The position numbers were made by a program, and so were the translations under genes. A DNA stretch of 16,022 nucleotides from an uncultured Ktedonobacteraceae bacterium (GTDB lineage: Bacteria > Chloroflexota > Ktedonobacteria > Ktedonobacterales > Ktedonobacteraceae), in the NCBI GenBank assembly GCA_955652655.1, contig CATPCK010000784.1, positions 1-16,022 on the forward strand, written 5' to 3'. Below, one piece after another: positions 15,004-16,022 of the stretch. Every line of letters begins with the position of its first letter. Positions within the stretch are counted from its first letter, which is position 1. Below the pieces are notes generated by a model, which saw only the letters and a program-made list of their open reading frames with translations, was not told the DNA's origin and searched no databases.

Positions 15004-15009
15004 CTCCTT
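15004..15009 (-). promoter_or_regulatory. Ribosome binding site deciding the lyase start
   Basis: AAGGAG (extended as AAGGAGAGG) on the minus strand, ten bases before ATG 14993-14991. It lies inside the region an upstream start at 15029 would translate, so it favours the shorter protein. Confidence 0.85.
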
Positions 15010-15029
15010 TTTGCTCCCCGGATAGACAA

Positions 15030-15620
15030 CTATACTTGCCCGCGAGTCTTTCCCTCTTGTAGCCGTGCAAGCCGGGCATCGTCCTGTTGGAGCTTGGCCT
15101 GGGCCCTGCCCAGCAAGGCTTCGATAAGTTCTTTCGGCCAGATCACTACTCCATCTTCATCCGCCATGACCAGGTCGCCATCGCGGATGATGGTCCCGCC
15201 GAGAGAGACCGAGCCGCCGACGACCACTGGACCCAGTTTGTGTGATGCGGCCGGTGTGACCCCTCGGCACCACACGCTGAACTGCTGCATCTGGCGAATA
15301 TCCCTGGCATCGCGCACCAGGCCATCCGTGACGAGCGCGACAATCCCCAGGTGCTGCATTTCCAGGGCCATCAACCCGCCAATGGTCGCGGTACGCGAGG
15401 CGACGCCGCCCGCGACGACCAGGACCGATCCGGGCTGGATCGAGGCTTGCATTGCTTCGCGCACCGACAGGTTGTCATCCTGGCTCATCAGAGCAACGAA
15501 GGCAGGACCGACGGCTCGTACACCTGGCTTGAGCGGACCGATCCAGGGAGGAAGGACGCCTTGCCCTGCGGTCGCATCCGACGCGAGTGTAGATGCGAGC
15601 CAGTCGGGAAACTCACTCAT
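15030..15620 (-). CDS. RraA/HMG-CHA aldolase family protein, probable class II pyruvate aldolase
   Basis: This fold includes two activities: RraA, which inhibits RNase E, and metal-dependent aldolases that split 4-hydroxy-4-methyl-2-oxoglutarate (HMG) or 4-carboxy-4-hydroxy-2-oxoadipate (CHA) into pyruvate and a second 2-oxo acid. 196 residues. The aldolase pattern G-x20-R-D-x2-D/E is present exactly: Gly82, Arg103, Asp104 and Asp107 (LVTDGLVRDARDI). E. coli RraA lacks the Asp after the Arg, so the enzyme reading is favoured. Near the C-terminus GDLVMADEDGVVIWP (about 148-162) is a family block. The ribosome site AAAGGAA precedes the ATG. Located first after the transporter protein gene and 36 bases before the lyase, it is probably part of a catabolic operon. 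The substrate is not proven. Confidence 0.85.
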   Translation of the reverse strand: MSEFPDWLASTLASDATAGQGVLPPWIGPLKPGVRAVGPAFVALMSQDDNLSVREAMQASIQPGSVLVVAGGVASRTATIGGLMALEMQHLGIVALVTDGLVRDARDIRQMQQFSVWCRGVTPAASHKLGPVVVGGSVSLGGTIIRDGDLVMADEDGVVIWPKELIEALLGRAQAKLQQDDARLARLQEGKTRGQV

Positions 15621-15688
15621 TGCACTGTTCCTTTCAAGACGCCTTCTGTGTTGTATCTCAGCCAGTGTTGGCCGCGCTCACTCGCGAT

Positions 15689-15730
15689 GACGGCTCGGGA
15701 GCTGGCTTCGAAGCCGACTCCCGAGCCGTC
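15689..15730 (-). terminator. Long intergenic hairpin after the substrate-binding protein gene (terminator-like or mRNA-stabilising)
   Basis: GACGGCTCGGGAG (15689-15701) and CTCCCGAGCCGTC (15718-15730) form a perfect 13-bp stem. The 16 bases between them fold again as GGCT-TCGA-AGCC, giving one 42-base structure with a single mismatch and one G-U pair. On the minus strand it starts 12 bases after the binding-protein stop at 15743. It is not followed by a U-run (CATCGCGAG follows), so it is not a textbook intrinsic terminator. Such hairpins after binding-protein genes often protect the upstream message and lower expression downstream. The rest of the gap (15621-15742) shows no gene. Confidence 0.65.
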
Positions 15731-15742
15731 AGGGCTGAAAGA

Positions 15743-16022
15743 TTAGCTCGCGTTCATCGCAAACTCGTTGGTGTAGGTCAAGCTGAGATCGATCTGACTG
15801 CCCGTCGGGATCAGTTTGCTGGCATTCTCAACGCTCAGCACCGACTCAGGTGCGCCAGTCGGCATTACCCCGTCCGGACTGAAGATGGCCAGCTGGTTTT
15901 GCAGCGCCGTCACATAGAGGGCTTTATTGCCTGCGTAGTAGTCGGCGGGCATTTTGTCCGCGATCTCCGCCGCCGTATGCGTTTGCATCCACTTCAGCGT
16001 CTTGACGTAGGCGTTCACCAGC
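15743..16022 (-). CDS. ABC transporter substrate-binding protein (NitT/TauT, NMT1/SsuA-like), C-terminal end; cut by window end
   Basis: Extracytoplasmic binding protein that hands a small solute to an ABC importer. Only the last 93 or so residues are in the window (the frame is open to the edge; the true start is outside). The stretch VNAYVKTLKWMQTHTAAEIADKM, KMPADYYAGNKALYV and IFSPDGVMPTGAPESVL matches the usual C-terminal layout of NMT1/SsuA-like proteins, where '..NKALY...L......SPDG.MP..GP..VL' recurs. The signal peptide and the ATPase and permease genes would lie beyond the window. Its closeness to the aldolase-like and lyase genes suggests that it imports the substrate of this catabolic run. 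The particular ligand cannot be told from this fragment. Confidence 0.8.
   Translation of the reverse strand, partial: LVNAYVKTLKWMQTHTAAEIADKMPADYYAGNKALYVTALQNQLAIFSPDGVMPTGAPESVLSVENASKLIPTGSQIDLSLTYTNEFAMNAS

Noticed and set aside
14049..15062. Long open frame (about 337 codons) on the plus strand opposite the lyase
   Set aside because: It is antisense to a complete lyase with signature motifs, and I saw no ribosome site or recognisable domain.

Overview
This window looks like chromosomal DNA of a moderately GC-rich bacterium. Gene styles (a Lon–RF2 pair, a Cache/GAF/PAS histidine kinase with an OmpR/KdpE-type regulator, actinobacterial-like CoA-ester catabolic genes, strong AAGGAG ribosome sites) suggest Chloroflexota, perhaps Ktedonobacteria. 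That placement is an inference from remembered family resemblance; no rRNA or other phylogenetic marker was compared. I see no insertion sequence, CRISPR array, tRNA or rRNA.

Layout. (1) 1-3404, minus strand: lon protease followed by prfB (release factor 2). prfB is cut by the window edge and carries the classical programmed +1 frameshift (CTT TGA C), so it reads as two frames. (2) 3405-3647: a divergent intergenic region with a promoter for lon on one strand and an extended -10 promoter for a two-component system on the other. (3) 3648-7177, plus strand: a 919-residue membrane histidine kinase whose stop overlaps the start of its response regulator (ATGA). (4) 7196-16022, minus strand: a long co-directional run of metabolic genes. 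In transcription order these are the C-terminus of an ABC-transporter substrate-binding protein, an RraA/HMG-CHA-aldolase-like protein, a fumarase/CMLE-superfamily lyase, a 65-residue unknown protein, a class III CoA-transferase, a MaoC-type hydratase, a PrpF-type isomerase, an acyl-CoA dehydrogenase, and an acetolactate synthase-like ThDP enzyme.

How the genes may work together. The minus-strand run resembles a catabolic operon for an imported, probably branched or polycarboxylic acid. PrpF enzymes shift C=C bonds in di- and tricarboxylates, the aldolase-like protein keeps the exact G-x20-R-D-x2-D pattern of pyruvate-releasing HMG/CHA aldolases, and CoA-transferase plus MaoC hydratase plus dehydrogenase handle CoA esters. 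The ThDP enzyme could use pyruvate. I cannot match the set to a named pathway: no ring-cleavage dioxygenase, citramalyl-CoA lyase or regulator is visible. This combination is the best candidate for an undescribed system here. Several of its enzymes have altered catalytic positions (Asn for Asp in the MaoC hydratase; a relocated Glu in the dehydrogenase), and two sizeable RNA hairpins lie between its genes.
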